Positions 1-7,933 of a DNA stretch of 15,814 bases are shown here, piece by piece. The stretch spans positions 1-15,814 of the forward strand of contig CBDUST010000074.1 of the NCBI GenBank assembly GCA_965369945.1, read 5' to 3'. The notes under the pieces are model-generated. The model did not search any database. It was not told the origin of the DNA and worked only from the letters and a program-made list of their open reading frames with translations. The DNA comes from JADFNO01 sp965369945 (GTDB lineage: Bacteria > Planctomycetota > Phycisphaerae > Phycisphaerales > SM1A02). Position 1 is the stretch's first letter. The number at the start of each line of letters is the position of its first letter. Position numbers and translations under genes: made by a program.

Positions 1-60
1 TTTGTAAATCCACAAAAGGAATATCGGCTTCAGGAGGCCTTTTGAGATAGTTTCTAAGTA
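1..60. mobile_element. Possible end of an IS5-type insertion sequence
   Basis: This AT-richer stretch lies just after the stop codon of the HEAT-repeat gene. On the minus strand it contains AACTATCTCAAAAGG at about 39-53, which resembles from memory the terminal inverted repeats of IS5-group elements (GAG..CTATCTCAAAA). The partner end and any transposase would lie to the left of the window, so nothing here proves an insertion. It could equally be plain intergenic DNA. Confidence 0.2.
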
Positions 61-1305
61 TCAAGACGGCGAAAGAAGACGCGCCTGACGGAACCCGGGC
101 GCTCGGACATCGAACAATGGTCGACCCGGTTGGAGCAGTGACAGCTCGATCGCAGCCGCGGCTCGCTGCCGTTGTTGCCCGGACGTCAAGGCCGCTTGCA
201 ACGACTCTGGAGTCATCGGCTTCCCGAGCAGATGCCGTATGCCTGCGCTGAAGCCCGAGTTGTTGCTCGTCCACCAATCTCCCACGAGTTGTTGATCGGG
301 CCAGGGAAGATCCTCATCGCCATCCATCGAAACATCTTCATCTTCGGGATTCTCGGTGGGGCCGGCCTCGAAGTCTTCGGGCCAGTCGCGTTCAAGATCG
401 TCATAGGCGAGGTCGACGCCAGTGATCATGGTGAACGCTTCGCCAATTGGGCGGGCAATATCGTCGTTGCTCATCATCCCGATGAGCCAGGGTACGAGCA
501 CGGGATCGCCGATCGCGCCGGCAACCTTCGCAGCCAGGCGCAATCTCGTCTGGTCGTTGGCAAGTTCCTTCTGCCAGACGAGCGCATTGGCCGGTGGCAT
601 GCGACGCGCAGCCATGTCCGCGGCGCGCTCGTCCAGTGGGCTGTCGGACATGGCGATGGCGCGCAGCGGGAGGACGGCGGTGGCGTCGCCGAGCAGCGCC
701 GCCGACCAGGTTGCCCAGAAGCGCACGGCATCGTCTTCGCGGTTGAAATTCATCTTCGCAGCCCGAAGCTGGCTCGTGCTTCCCAGCTCACCGAGAGCCT
801 TGAGCGCTCGTGCTCGCAAAGGCAGGTCGTCGTGCTCCAGCGCTGCGGTCAATGCGGTACTCGGATCCTTGCGATGGACCGCCGTTGCCGCGATCCCGAT
901 GCGTTTGCGGGCTGGATCGTCGCTGGCAAGAAGCGCCTCGATGTGTGGCCTCGCTTGTTCGTAAGTCATCCACCCCAATGCCGAGATCACACCGCGCGCA
1001 AGTTCGATCTCGCCGGTCCCGGCTTCGAGAACCTCTTCGATGCGCTCCGGATCGTTCGATTCGAACGCAAGGAGTGCAGCGGTGAAGACTTCGCCAGCCT
1101 CCTGCCATCCGAGTTCTTCCTTGACAATCTCCCACCCACCGTCGCCTGCAATACGCAGCCCGTCGATGTGCGCCTCCATGCGATCATCCAGCTTGGCTAT
1201 GTCCTTCAAATCATAATGCGGCGCGCGCACCGCATCGTCGCGCATCGGCCACAGAAGAGCCGCCTCTTCGGTGTGTTGCCCAACGACAATCGGGATATCG
1301 TTCAC
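61..1305 (-). CDS. TIGR02270 family HEAT-repeat protein, T6SS-associated
   Basis: The product has 414 residues and is probably cytoplasmic. Residues 70-295 are a run of alpha-helical HEAT-like repeats, for example RARALKALGELG at 164-175 and RLRLAAKVAGAIGDPVLVPW at 254-273. A very acidic stretch follows at about 303-337. The C-terminal segment, with RPLFDVRAPGFRQARLL near 395-411, matches the end I recall for TIGR02270 proteins, which sit beside vgrG/DUF4150 cassettes. Their biochemical role is unknown; helical repeat scaffolds usually bind proteins, so an effector-loading or adaptor role is an inference. The start is GTG at 1305. It is the only usable upstream start because an in-frame TGA lies at 1327-1329, and AAAAGG sits about 10 nt upstream. 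It is the last gene of the minus-strand operon, 148 bp after the putative immunity gene. The gene looks intact. Confidence 0.82.
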   Translation of the reverse strand: MNDIPIVVGQHTEEAALLWPMRDDAVRAPHYDLKDIAKLDDRMEAHIDGLRIAGDGGWEIVKEELGWQEAGEVFTAALLAFESNDPERIEEVLEAGTGEIELARGVISALGWMTYEQARPHIEALLASDDPARKRIGIAATAVHRKDPSTALTAALEHDDLPLRARALKALGELGSTSQLRAAKMNFNREDDAVRFWATWSAALLGDATAVLPLRAIAMSDSPLDERAADMAARRMPPANALVWQKELANDQTRLRLAAKVAGAIGDPVLVPWLIGMMSNDDIARPIGEAFTMITGVDLAYDDLERDWPEDFEAGPTENPEDEDVSMDGDEDLPWPDQQLVGDWWTSNNSGFSAGIRHLLGKPMTPESLQAALTSGQQRQRAAAAIELSLLQPGRPLFDVRAPGFRQARLLSPS

Positions 1306-1453
1306 AGTTCGAAAGCCTTTTCGGGTTCATTCGCTAACGCGCGCGCAAGAGCTCACAGCCTGTCAGTCGTCACGGGATCAGCTTCTGGGTTCGAGGTCAT
1401 CTTTTACGCTGCCTCTGGTTAAGAAAAGGTTTCCTGACACTTTTTCCTCTTCC

Positions 1454-2116
1454 TCATTCTGTCGTGCTGGGAGGCGGGTTGATGTGTGGATTAGCGTCGT
1501 AGTCCAGTTCGGCGAGAAAGTGTTCGGTCAGCTCACCAAGGCTCTCGGGCGTGAGCGCGACACTCGGATCGAGGATCTCCCTTGGCACTGGCGATCCATC
1601 CGGATTCGCTTCATCCCGAGCGCACAGAAATCCAAGCCTCTCCAGTACTGCGTCTCGCCACTCCAGGAAGAGCGTCTTCTGTGGCAGCACATGTAACACA
1701 GTCTGTTCAGCGATGCCGCACTCTTCCGAGGGAGGCCCATCTTCGGACAAAAAAACCGTATTCATGACTGTCATCAAAGCGAGGCTGATCGGTCCTCGAA
1801 CGACGCCTGTCCACTCGTCGTGTTCGGTTACGGGGATATCGACGTCCTCGTGTCCCATGACGTACGCCCAGTAAGCTTCGATGTAGTTGTATGGCGTGCT
1901 ATCGTTGCAGTGCTTTCCGAAACGATAGACGACCCACTCGGCACAACCGATGGCGAATGCCGTGATGCCCATGTTGTGAACTCCATCCAGTTGCGAGACG
2001 GTGAACTCATCGGCTGGCGGGAGGACGACGTACGGATCCCAGTCGTCCCAAGAATGGGATAATGGTAAAGTCTCTATTTCCTGAATCGGCACATAAGGTG
2101 GGGGCAAAAGAGACAT
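1454..2116 (-). CDS. Putative immunity protein for the deaminase-fold toxin
   Basis: I do not recognise this 220-residue acidic protein as any named family. It begins MSLLPPPYVP and has no signal peptide or obvious membrane segment. It has a central helical-looking part (YIEAYWAYVMG at 78-88, ISLALMTVMNTVF at 110-122) and a C-terminal ESLGELTEHFLAELDYD stretch at 191-207. The role is inferred from position: it starts 17 bp after the stop of the toxin gene, the classic place for a cognate immunity gene, and its acidity suits binding to the very basic toxin C-terminus. The ATG at 2116 is chosen because GGGAG lies about 7 nt upstream. The same frame stays open to 2656, but only as a shadow of the toxin gene. 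A second accessory adaptor is an alternative. Confidence 0.65.
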   Translation of the reverse strand: MSLLPPPYVPIQEIETLPLSHSWDDWDPYVVLPPADEFTVSQLDGVHNMGITAFAIGCAEWVVYRFGKHCNDSTPYNYIEAYWAYVMGHEDVDIPVTEHDEWTGVVRGPISLALMTVMNTVFLSEDGPPSEECGIAEQTVLHVLPQKTLFLEWRDAVLERLGFLCARDEANPDGSPVPREILDPSVALTPESLGELTEHFLAELDYDANPHINPPPSTTE

Positions 2117-2133
2117 GTACGGCTCCCGAATCG

Positions 2134-3045
2134 TTAGGGACAGGGCTTTTTGAGCTTCGTTCCCGGACACAAGTAAATGGTCAGTCCAGCGTTCTGCGCA
2201 TTGGTCATCGTCGTCTGGCAGGTACAGCAGATCGCCTTCCCTTTTACGCTCAGGTAGAGGCGACCTCCGACCGGACTCGGCCCACCTGACTTTAGCACAC
2301 CGGGAATCCTGCCCCCAAAGATATCCTCCAGGATCTTCTTTTCCGCATGGCCGGCGACCCTCGTACTGGGGTATTTGGGGTTGCCCGGGATTTTCGACTT
2401 TAGGCTCATACCAAGCCCCTTGGCAAACCTGCGGAACCGACCTCCCGGCCTGACCGCTTTCATGCCTATCATGTTCGAGGCTCGCTGGCTCATCGATCCG
2501 CCCTTTGCCGGCAGAAAACGCGCACCGGCCGTAACGTCTGCTTCCGGATTGGCACTCTTTGCCTCCGCTCTTGACTTTTTCGCTTTCTTGCACTCCTCCT
2601 TTTTCTCCTTCTCTAAACTTCGCGGTACCGGTTTTTGAACGAAGCCAGCCAGGCAAACCGTATTACCGTGATTCATCTGCATCTTGTCGGACAAGCGGCA
2701 GGCGTTCTTGCCGTCCAGCTTGACGTCGAAGGAATACGTGATCCACGTGGCTTCCTTCATATTGGTGCTGGATTTCACGCCGCCTGCCGTACCCGCCTCG
2801 TCGCCCGTACAACGGCTGAACTCCGATCCTTTGATCGCAGCCATGTTGCCGCCGTCTACTTTGACGGTCTTTGTTCCCTTCTTGAGATCGCTCGACATCG
2901 AGATGATGACCGGATACGGGACAGGGACCGGTCCGCCAGGCGACGGCGTCTTGCAGACATCCGGCAGCGTGTTCTTCGCGATCCCGCTGCTGCCCTTGTG
3001 CACCAGCGAGTTGCTCGCCCCGTTGACGTGGATCGTGACCGCCAT
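2134..3045 (-). CDS. PAAR-like (DUF4150) T6SS tip protein with C-terminal deaminase-fold toxin domain
   Basis: The product has 303 residues. Residues 1-138 are a DUF4150 PAAR-like domain, recognised from the VHKGSSGIAKNTLPDVCKTP block, the SDLKKGTKTVKVDGGNMA block and the NTVCLAG end; such domains cap the VgrG spike. A Lys/Glu-rich linker (about 142-165) leads to a basic C-terminal domain. It carries HAE at 233-235 and CCTC at 273-276, the H-A/V-E plus C-x-x-C zinc signature of the cytidine-deaminase superfamily, in the arrangement seen in bacterial deaminase toxins such as DddA. The predicted catalytic acid is Glu235, with His233, Cys273 and Cys276 as zinc ligands. The substrate (DNA, RNA or nucleotide) cannot be told. 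The start is ATG 3045, overlapping the upstream stop as TGATG with GGGGGT upstream. A GTG at 3048 is possible but less likely. The putative immunity gene follows. Confidence 0.85.
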   Translation of the reverse strand: MAVTIHVNGASNSLVHKGSSGIAKNTLPDVCKTPSPGGPVPVPYPVIISMSSDLKKGTKTVKVDGGNMAAIKGSEFSRCTGDEAGTAGGVKSSTNMKEATWITYSFDVKLDGKNACRLSDKMQMNHGNTVCLAGFVQKPVPRSLEKEKKEECKKAKKSRAEAKSANPEADVTAGARFLPAKGGSMSQRASNMIGMKAVRPGGRFRRFAKGLGMSLKSKIPGNPKYPSTRVAGHAEKKILEDIFGGRIPGVLKSGGPSPVGGRLYLSVKGKAICCTCQTTMTNAQNAGLTIYLCPGTKLKKPCP

Positions 3046-4130
3046 CACACGACCCCCGTCTCTTGACCATCTGCATGGAACAGCGCGGCCGAACGTTCGC
3101 CTCCTTCGGAACTCGTCCAGAGCAGCGTCAGAGCTCCCCTGGCGTATCCCTTCATCGCGGCGGCGCCCGCAAGCAACACGAACAACGGGCCGGAGGCGGC
3201 TCCCACGTCACCCCAGCAGTCGGCCGGAGCGAGGAAGTCGGAGGTGTCCACGAAGCGCTCGGACGTTCGCGCGACCATGAAGCCGAATTCGTCGCCTCGA
3301 TACGCTTCGCCGTTTTGGTCGCAGATTGTGTCGTCGATCAGTGTTTCGGCTGATGGAAGCGACTGAAGGACATCATGGACCGCCTTGGTGAGACCCTTGC
3401 CGATACAGACGGTCTCGGTCTTGATGCAGTTCTCTTCCGGAGCAGTGGCGACGCTTAGCAGACGTCCCAGGACGGCGAGTTCATAACGCGTCGCCGCGGC
3501 GTCAGAGCAAAGAAGGCAGAAACCCGCCGCCTCACCCGGTATGAAACCCCAGGCGTTGTCGAGGTTGTGGAGTTGCTCGCAATCGTCCACCCACTCCAAC
3601 GTGTCCGGGTCCAGGTAGGAGTCCACGCCGCCGACGAGACAGAACTCAGTCTCGCCGCTACGGATCATTTGGCAAGCGGATTCGATCGCCATCAGGCCGG
3701 CGGAATGTCCGTTGGACAACGTGGTGGGCTGAGCGATGCGGCATCCGTTGGTGGTCGCTTCGGGGAGCTTCGACGCCAGGCTCGACGCGAGTTCCGCGGG
3801 GATGCCCGGCCGGGACTCGGGCAGGCCGACGATTGTGGGGATGGGGACGCGCGTCCGCAACAGCCCGGAAACAGGCTCAAGGGCTTCGCGCGCCGCGGGC
3901 AGGGCAAGCTCGATGAACCGGTCCTTGCCGACGACATCGACATGGATGTACGGGGCACTGGCGACGACAAACGGCTCGCCGATCCGGTCGATCATGTAGG
4001 GATGATCGGCAAAGCCGGCGATCCCCGCGCGCACGGCAGCCGTGGTGGCCGGCGCCGTCATGCCGATGGAAGTCGCAGCGCCGACCCCGACGACACAAAT
4101 ACTGCCGGTCTTGTCGAAAAGGTCACTCAT
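3045..4130 (-). CDS. Ketosynthase-like (thiolase-fold) protein of T6SS vgrG cassettes, catalytically degenerate
   Basis: The product has 361 residues and a condensing-enzyme fold. ESACQMIRSGETEFCLVGGVDS (two blocks, 150-171) matches the helix and strand after the nucleophile in beta-ketoacyl synthases, and GFIPGEAAGFCLL at 195-207 matches the conserved GxxxGE(G/A)A region. The active site does not look intact. The nucleophile position, normally C-A/S-S-G-L, reads GHSAGL, with His142 in place of Cys. The last motif, normally GH..GAAG, reads CWGDVGAASG, with Asp308 in place of His. The first His motif reads NGEAYRGDEFG at 273-283. Such proteins recur beside DUF2169 and DUF4150 genes, and a chaperone or scaffold role is inferred. 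The start ATG at 4130 overlaps the DUF2169 stop as ATGA. An upstream in-frame start at 4154 would lie inside DUF2169 and is not needed. Confidence 0.8.
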   Translation of the reverse strand: MSDLFDKTGSICVVGVGAATSIGMTAPATTAAVRAGIAGFADHPYMIDRIGEPFVVASAPYIHVDVVGKDRFIELALPAAREALEPVSGLLRTRVPIPTIVGLPESRPGIPAELASSLASKLPEATTNGCRIAQPTTLSNGHSAGLMAIESACQMIRSGETEFCLVGGVDSYLDPDTLEWVDDCEQLHNLDNAWGFIPGEAAGFCLLCSDAAATRYELAVLGRLLSVATAPEENCIKTETVCIGKGLTKAVHDVLQSLPSAETLIDDTICDQNGEAYRGDEFGFMVARTSERFVDTSDFLAPADCWGDVGAASGPLFVLLAGAAAMKGYARGALTLLWTSSEGGERSAALFHADGQETGVV

Positions 4131-5203
4131 ACGTTCTGTGGCTCCCCAACCCACACGCCGGAGGCGCGGTCGTGTTCGGAAACGTGGATCCGTCGTTTGA
4201 GTTCGATCCTCGTCGTCAAGAGTTTGAGAACCTTGTGATGGCAGGGCAGGTGCGTGTGCCAGACCATCATGACTCGGGGCACGTCCGGCTCCAGCGCCAC
4301 CGTATGAAGAACGGCGCGGTGGTCGCGTTCCTCGCCGTCGTCGAACATGGTTCGGATTCCAAGCGTGACGCGAGGCAACCGGAACCGAAGGAGGCCGCCG
4401 GGGGTCAAGTTACGGAGTTCAACTTGCTCACCTCCGTGCAAGAAGCCAGGTACTTGTTGATCCGGCGGGGCGCTCTGATGAAATCCCTCATCAAAATCCT
4501 CCGCTAACAGGGGAAGGCGCTCCTTCTCCCACTTCCCATCGTACGTCCCGCCAAGTTCGATTCGAGGCGACCAGTGGCCGGCGATGGGCCCAAAGCCGGC
4601 TGGGGGTGGGCGGCTCTTCCAGTGGCTGATAGGTTGATTCGGCGCTTCCAGATTGGCAGCAAGCGTGTCGATCAAATGTTCCGCGCGAGTCGCAAACCCT
4701 CGGCCGACCGGATTGCGACGCTCCCAGTCATGGTGCTTTGGGTTATCCGAGAGCTGATCTGTGCCACCGAACGCACGCTCATAAGCCAAGGGCATCTGGG
4801 TGAACGGTTCAGGCCGGCTCATCTTCATTCCAAGAAGGGAATTCTGCCAGAGTCGATCACCGATGACACGCAACGTCTTGTCGATGGGACCGACTTTGAG
4901 CGTCACGTCAACCTCTGTGGTCGGCGCACTACCGGGTGCGTAGGCATGACCATCGAGCAGCACGTCGGTTGCGGCCTTCTTGTGGACGAGATCTGAATCG
5001 TACAACAGGCTGGTCTCGCTTGGGTCACCTCGGAACTCCGGCGGCATGCGAACTTCTTCCTGCTCCTCGGCAAGATGTGTCGAGCCGTCCGCATCGATAA
5101 GAAACGTTCCCTTTACCGCTGCCAACCAGACCTCGGCGCCGTCCTTGTCACGAACCCAACAGCGCTCAGCTGCGAAAGGCGTGTTGTTTGTGATCGTCCA
5201 CAT
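4127..5203 (-). CDS. DUF2169 domain protein, T6SS effector adaptor/chaperone
   Basis: The product has 358 residues and the DUF2169 domain covers nearly all of it. Family features visible include the N-terminal block NNTPFAAERCWVRDKDGAEV, the central PLAYERAFGGTD at 138-149, NPVGRGF near 164-170, and the late CHHKVLKLLTTRIEL segment. Known DUF2169 proteins are cytoplasmic adaptors that load PAAR or DUF4150 effectors onto VgrG, which fits this position between vgrG/DUF6484 and the DUF4150 toxin. No signal peptide or transmembrane segment is seen, and length is normal. The start ATG at 5203 has only a moderate ribosome site (GGCGGA). Its stop overlaps the next start as ATGA, so translation of the ketosynthase-like gene is probably coupled. 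It follows the DUF6484 gene by 33 bp. Confidence 0.92.
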   Translation of the reverse strand: MWTITNNTPFAAERCWVRDKDGAEVWLAAVKGTFLIDADGSTHLAEEQEEVRMPPEFRGDPSETSLLYDSDLVHKKAATDVLLDGHAYAPGSAPTTEVDVTLKVGPIDKTLRVIGDRLWQNSLLGMKMSRPEPFTQMPLAYERAFGGTDQLSDNPKHHDWERRNPVGRGFATRAEHLIDTLAANLEAPNQPISHWKSRPPPAGFGPIAGHWSPRIELGGTYDGKWEKERLPLLAEDFDEGFHQSAPPDQQVPGFLHGGEQVELRNLTPGGLLRFRLPRVTLGIRTMFDDGEERDHRAVLHTVALEPDVPRVMMVWHTHLPCHHKVLKLLTTRIELKRRIHVSEHDRASGVWVGEPQNV

Positions 5204-5236
5204 AGCGATCCGCCAGGCGGTGCGTTCTCTTGGTGG

Positions 5237-5815
5237 TCAGTTGATCTGGACCGATCCGCCCTTGATCTTGTTGACGCCTGATGATCGGTTGAGGAGGTAT
5301 GCGCCACGGATCAAGACTTTCCCCGCGCGTGTGAGCGTGATGCTCGCCTTACCGCACTTCAAGACGATCTCCCGATCAGCGGTGATCACTACCCGCTCCC
5401 CATCGCGTTGAACCTCCACTGCTTCCGGCGGATCGACCGCGCCCGTCTCCGCGCAGCCGCCGTTGGGTTGTTGACTGTTGAGGATCCCGATCACCACAGG
5501 CCGACGATCGTCGCCGCGCTCAAAGACCAGCAGGACCTCACAACCGACATGCCCAGGCTGGAAGTCGAAGGTCGATCGCGCGACGATCGGCTGCGGTTCC
5601 GGGTTCTCCGGGAAATCCACGATCGGCGACCCTGTGTTGGTAATGCCAGCCGCTTCACCGATCACGGCGCTAGGCATTTGTCGCCGATCAAATGTCTCCC
5701 GTATGTTGCTGACCTCTTTCGCTCGACGAGCGCCAACACCTGCCGGGGCGCCACTGCTCGGTACGCGCCGCGCCGATTGGCAGTTCCGCCCTCGCTTTGC
5801 CACGCCATTGTGCAT
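5237..5815 (-). CDS. DUF6484 domain protein, VgrG/baseplate-like
   Basis: The product has 192 residues. Residues 1-45 are basic and low in structure. Residues 50-115 are beta-rich with PGHVGCEVLLVFERGDDRRP and VVIGIL, matching the conserved core of DUF6484 and recalling the gp5-type OB fold of VgrG and phage baseplate proteins. The tail from 150 (VLKCGKASITLTRAGKVLIR) closely resembles the VgrG C-terminal strand pattern IKTGKASINMKKDGTINIEG and should form short beta-helix strands. The family sits with vgrG, DUF2169 and DUF4150 genes; a structural or loading role at the spike is inferred. The start ATG at 5815 is strongly supported by GGAGGAG at 5821-5827. The gene lies 57 bp after vgrG and 33 bp before DUF2169. 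Confidence 0.8.
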   Translation of the reverse strand: MHNGVAKRGRNCQSARRVPSSGAPAGVGARRAKEVSNIRETFDRRQMPSAVIGEAAGITNTGSPIVDFPENPEPQPIVARSTFDFQPGHVGCEVLLVFERGDDRRPVVIGILNSQQPNGGCAETGAVDPPEAVEVQRDGERVVITADREIVLKCGKASITLTRAGKVLIRGAYLLNRSSGVNKIKGGSVQIN

Positions 5816-5872
5816 GTCGTCTCCTCCGAACTGAATGTCTACACGTCAGTTGCGTACTTCCAGCCTCTTGCT

Positions 5873-7933
5873 CTAGTTCTCGAGAATCTTTTTGCCCTTC
5901 ATCACGATGTCCTTGGACGCCTTTACGGTTATCTTGCCGGATCCTTGGTGCGTGATGTCGTTGCCCTCGATGTTGATGGTGCCATCCTTCTTCATGTTGA
6001 TGCTGGCCTTGCCTGTCTTGATGGTGATCTCGTCGCCCGCATCAATCAGTAGCTTCTTTCCGATCTTGATCGTCTCATCGTCACCGACGTCGACGGTGTG
6101 GTTCTTGCCGATACTCTCAGAATGATCCACGCCGATTTCCGTGTTCTGATACAGGCCGACGGTGAGCGTGCGGAACCCGCCAACCGTGATCTCCTGGGCG
6201 GCGCCAACTGTGATCGCCTCGTTGATACCGACGGTGTGTGTTCGCAACATCGCCACCGTGATGGTCTCGTTGTTGTTGACGGTGCGCGTTCGATCGTGCT
6301 CGACCGTCATCGTCTCGTCGTTGCCCACCGTCTCCGTGCGGTCATTGCCGATGGTGATCGTCTCGTCGTGGCCGACATCCTCTGTCTTGTCGTTCTCGAC
6401 GACGATATCCTCGTTCTTCTCGGCGTGGATATAGACCTGCTCCTCGCCCTTCTTGTCCTCGAATCTGATCTCGTTGAAGTTGTCCCCGGTACCGTCCTTG
6501 CTGCTGCGCGACTTGAAGCCGCTCTGCGTCTGGTTGTCCGGCAGCGCATACGGATGCATGTTGTCGCCGTTGTAGACTCGCCCGGTGATGATCGGCCGAT
6601 CGGGATCACCCTCAAGGAACTCGACGATCACTTCCTGGCCAATTCGCGGCAGGAACACGCCGCCCCAGTTCGCTCCCGCCCACGGTTGTGAGACTCGAAT
6701 CCAGCACGAACTCTCCTCGTCCGACTTTCCGTATCTGTCCCAGTGGAATTGCAGCTTGACACGTCCGTGCTTCTCGGTCCAGATCTCCTCGCCGTCCTTG
6801 CCTACGACCACCGCCGTCTGTGGGCCCTGAATCACCGGCTTGGGCGTGACGCGCGGAGGCCGAAACGGCTGCGATGAGTCCATCGCGCTGAACTGACACT
6901 GAAAGAACGGACCCCCTCCACCCCCAGCCGCCGAGTGATACAAGTCGGATTTGACATGGATCGTCGTCGACATGACCAGGTATTCGCGTTCCTGGTCCTC
7001 GCGCGTATGGTCCGTCACCTTGAACGTGTAGCCGCAGCAGATCCCTTGGGCATCTGATTCTGACGAGACAATCTCATGCGAGGCCTGGAGCTCCTGGATC
7101 CGGACCTTGGCGTAGCTGTCGCCATCGGCGTTCTCAGTGTATTCACCGGGGTAGTCGAAGATCTCAAAGTCGGCGACGGCGTGGTCGCGTTGCACGACTG
7201 ACTTGGCAAGAAGGTCCTTCTTCGGCTTTTCAAAGTCGTAATCGTTGAGCGCATAGACACCCGGCTGAATCGCCTGTTCGAGGGTCCAGCCACCAATGTG
7301 CTCGATGGGGCTGGTGCTGCCGGCTGGTCGGTATGGTATCTCTTTATAGCCGGGAAAGGTCTTGTGGGCGCTGAGGGAATCTGCGAGCACCAACGTGTGC
7401 TTGCCATCAGCATGCTCAAAGAAATAGTAGATTCCCTCCTGCTCCATCAGCCGGCTGACGAAGTTGAAATCCGTCTCGCGATACTGGACGCAGTATTCCC
7501 AGGTTCGGTAATCGCCGCTCAGCGAGTCTCCCAGAACAGCGAAGCCGGCGTCTTCAAAGACCTTCTTGATGATCTCGGGAACGGTCTTCTTCTGAAAGAT
7601 TCTGCAGTCCGCGGTCCGGGTCAGGAGCCAGAGCCAGGGGACGATCGTCGCTTGGTACTCTGCAAGATCACCTTCGGCGCGGGTCTGCACAAACCGACTG
7701 ACGTACCCGTTGAAGTAGCGCGTCTTGTCGTCCGGCAACTCGAGCCGAACGGTCATTTTCTGCCCCACGATTTCAGCAAAGTTGATACCCTGCTCTTTGC
7801 TGACTAGCGCGATGTTGTACTGAAACAGTCGACTGAGCCGCTCCGTGCCGTTCATACTCTTGAACAAGAGAACGTCGTCGCCGAGCGAGCTGCGAACGGC
7901 CACTTTTCTGTGTTGTTGTGAGTATTCAGGCAT
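5873..7933 (-). CDS. vgrG: T6SS spike protein VgrG (TssI)
   Basis: The product has 686 residues and is the trimeric spike that is fired into target cells carrying effectors. Residues 1-370 are the gp27/phage-GPD-like base, with SRLFQYNIAL near 34-43 and YRETDFNFVSRLMEQEGIYY at 151-170. Residues 388-456 are the gp5 OB-fold, with KHGRVKLQFHWDR, SCWIRVSQPWAGANWGG, and FLPRIGQEVIVEFLEGDPDRP followed by GRVYNG. Residues 505-640 are many short repeats of the type DxTxTVGNDETxTV, forming the beta-helix needle, and 640-686 close it without an added enzymatic domain. It is therefore a plain spike whose cargo must bind non-covalently. The start ATG at 7933 has AGAGGA about 11 nt upstream, slightly far. 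It is the first gene of the minus-strand operon. Confidence 0.97.
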   Translation of the reverse strand: MPEYSQQHRKVAVRSSLGDDVLLFKSMNGTERLSRLFQYNIALVSKEQGINFAEIVGQKMTVRLELPDDKTRYFNGYVSRFVQTRAEGDLAEYQATIVPWLWLLTRTADCRIFQKKTVPEIIKKVFEDAGFAVLGDSLSGDYRTWEYCVQYRETDFNFVSRLMEQEGIYYFFEHADGKHTLVLADSLSAHKTFPGYKEIPYRPAGSTSPIEHIGGWTLEQAIQPGVYALNDYDFEKPKKDLLAKSVVQRDHAVADFEIFDYPGEYTENADGDSYAKVRIQELQASHEIVSSESDAQGICCGYTFKVTDHTREDQEREYLVMSTTIHVKSDLYHSAAGGGGGPFFQCQFSAMDSSQPFRPPRVTPKPVIQGPQTAVVVGKDGEEIWTEKHGRVKLQFHWDRYGKSDEESSCWIRVSQPWAGANWGGVFLPRIGQEVIVEFLEGDPDRPIITGRVYNGDNMHPYALPDNQTQSGFKSRSSKDGTGDNFNEIRFEDKKGEEQVYIHAEKNEDIVVENDKTEDVGHDETITIGNDRTETVGNDETMTVEHDRTRTVNNNETITVAMLRTHTVGINEAITVGAAQEITVGGFRTLTVGLYQNTEIGVDHSESIGKNHTVDVGDDETIKIGKKLLIDAGDEITIKTGKASINMKKDGTINIEGNDITHQGSGKITVKASKDIVMKGKKILEN

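Noticed and set aside
172..1422. 416-residue plus-strand open frame
   Set aside because: It is antisense to the TIGR02270 gene over almost its whole length, has no ribosome site and a composition typical of GC-rich shadow frames.
2117..2656. Extended N-terminus of the putative immunity protein
   Set aside because: These 180 residues overlap the toxin gene out of frame; the ATG at 2116 has a good ribosome site and explains the spacing.
3046..3048. GTG as start of the DUF4150 gene
   Set aside because: The next codon is an ATG in a TGATG coupling with the upstream stop, and the family normally begins MAVT.
6100..6400. Regular DNA repeats resembling a CRISPR array
   Set aside because: They encode the VgrG beta-helix repeats in frame and have no unique spacers.
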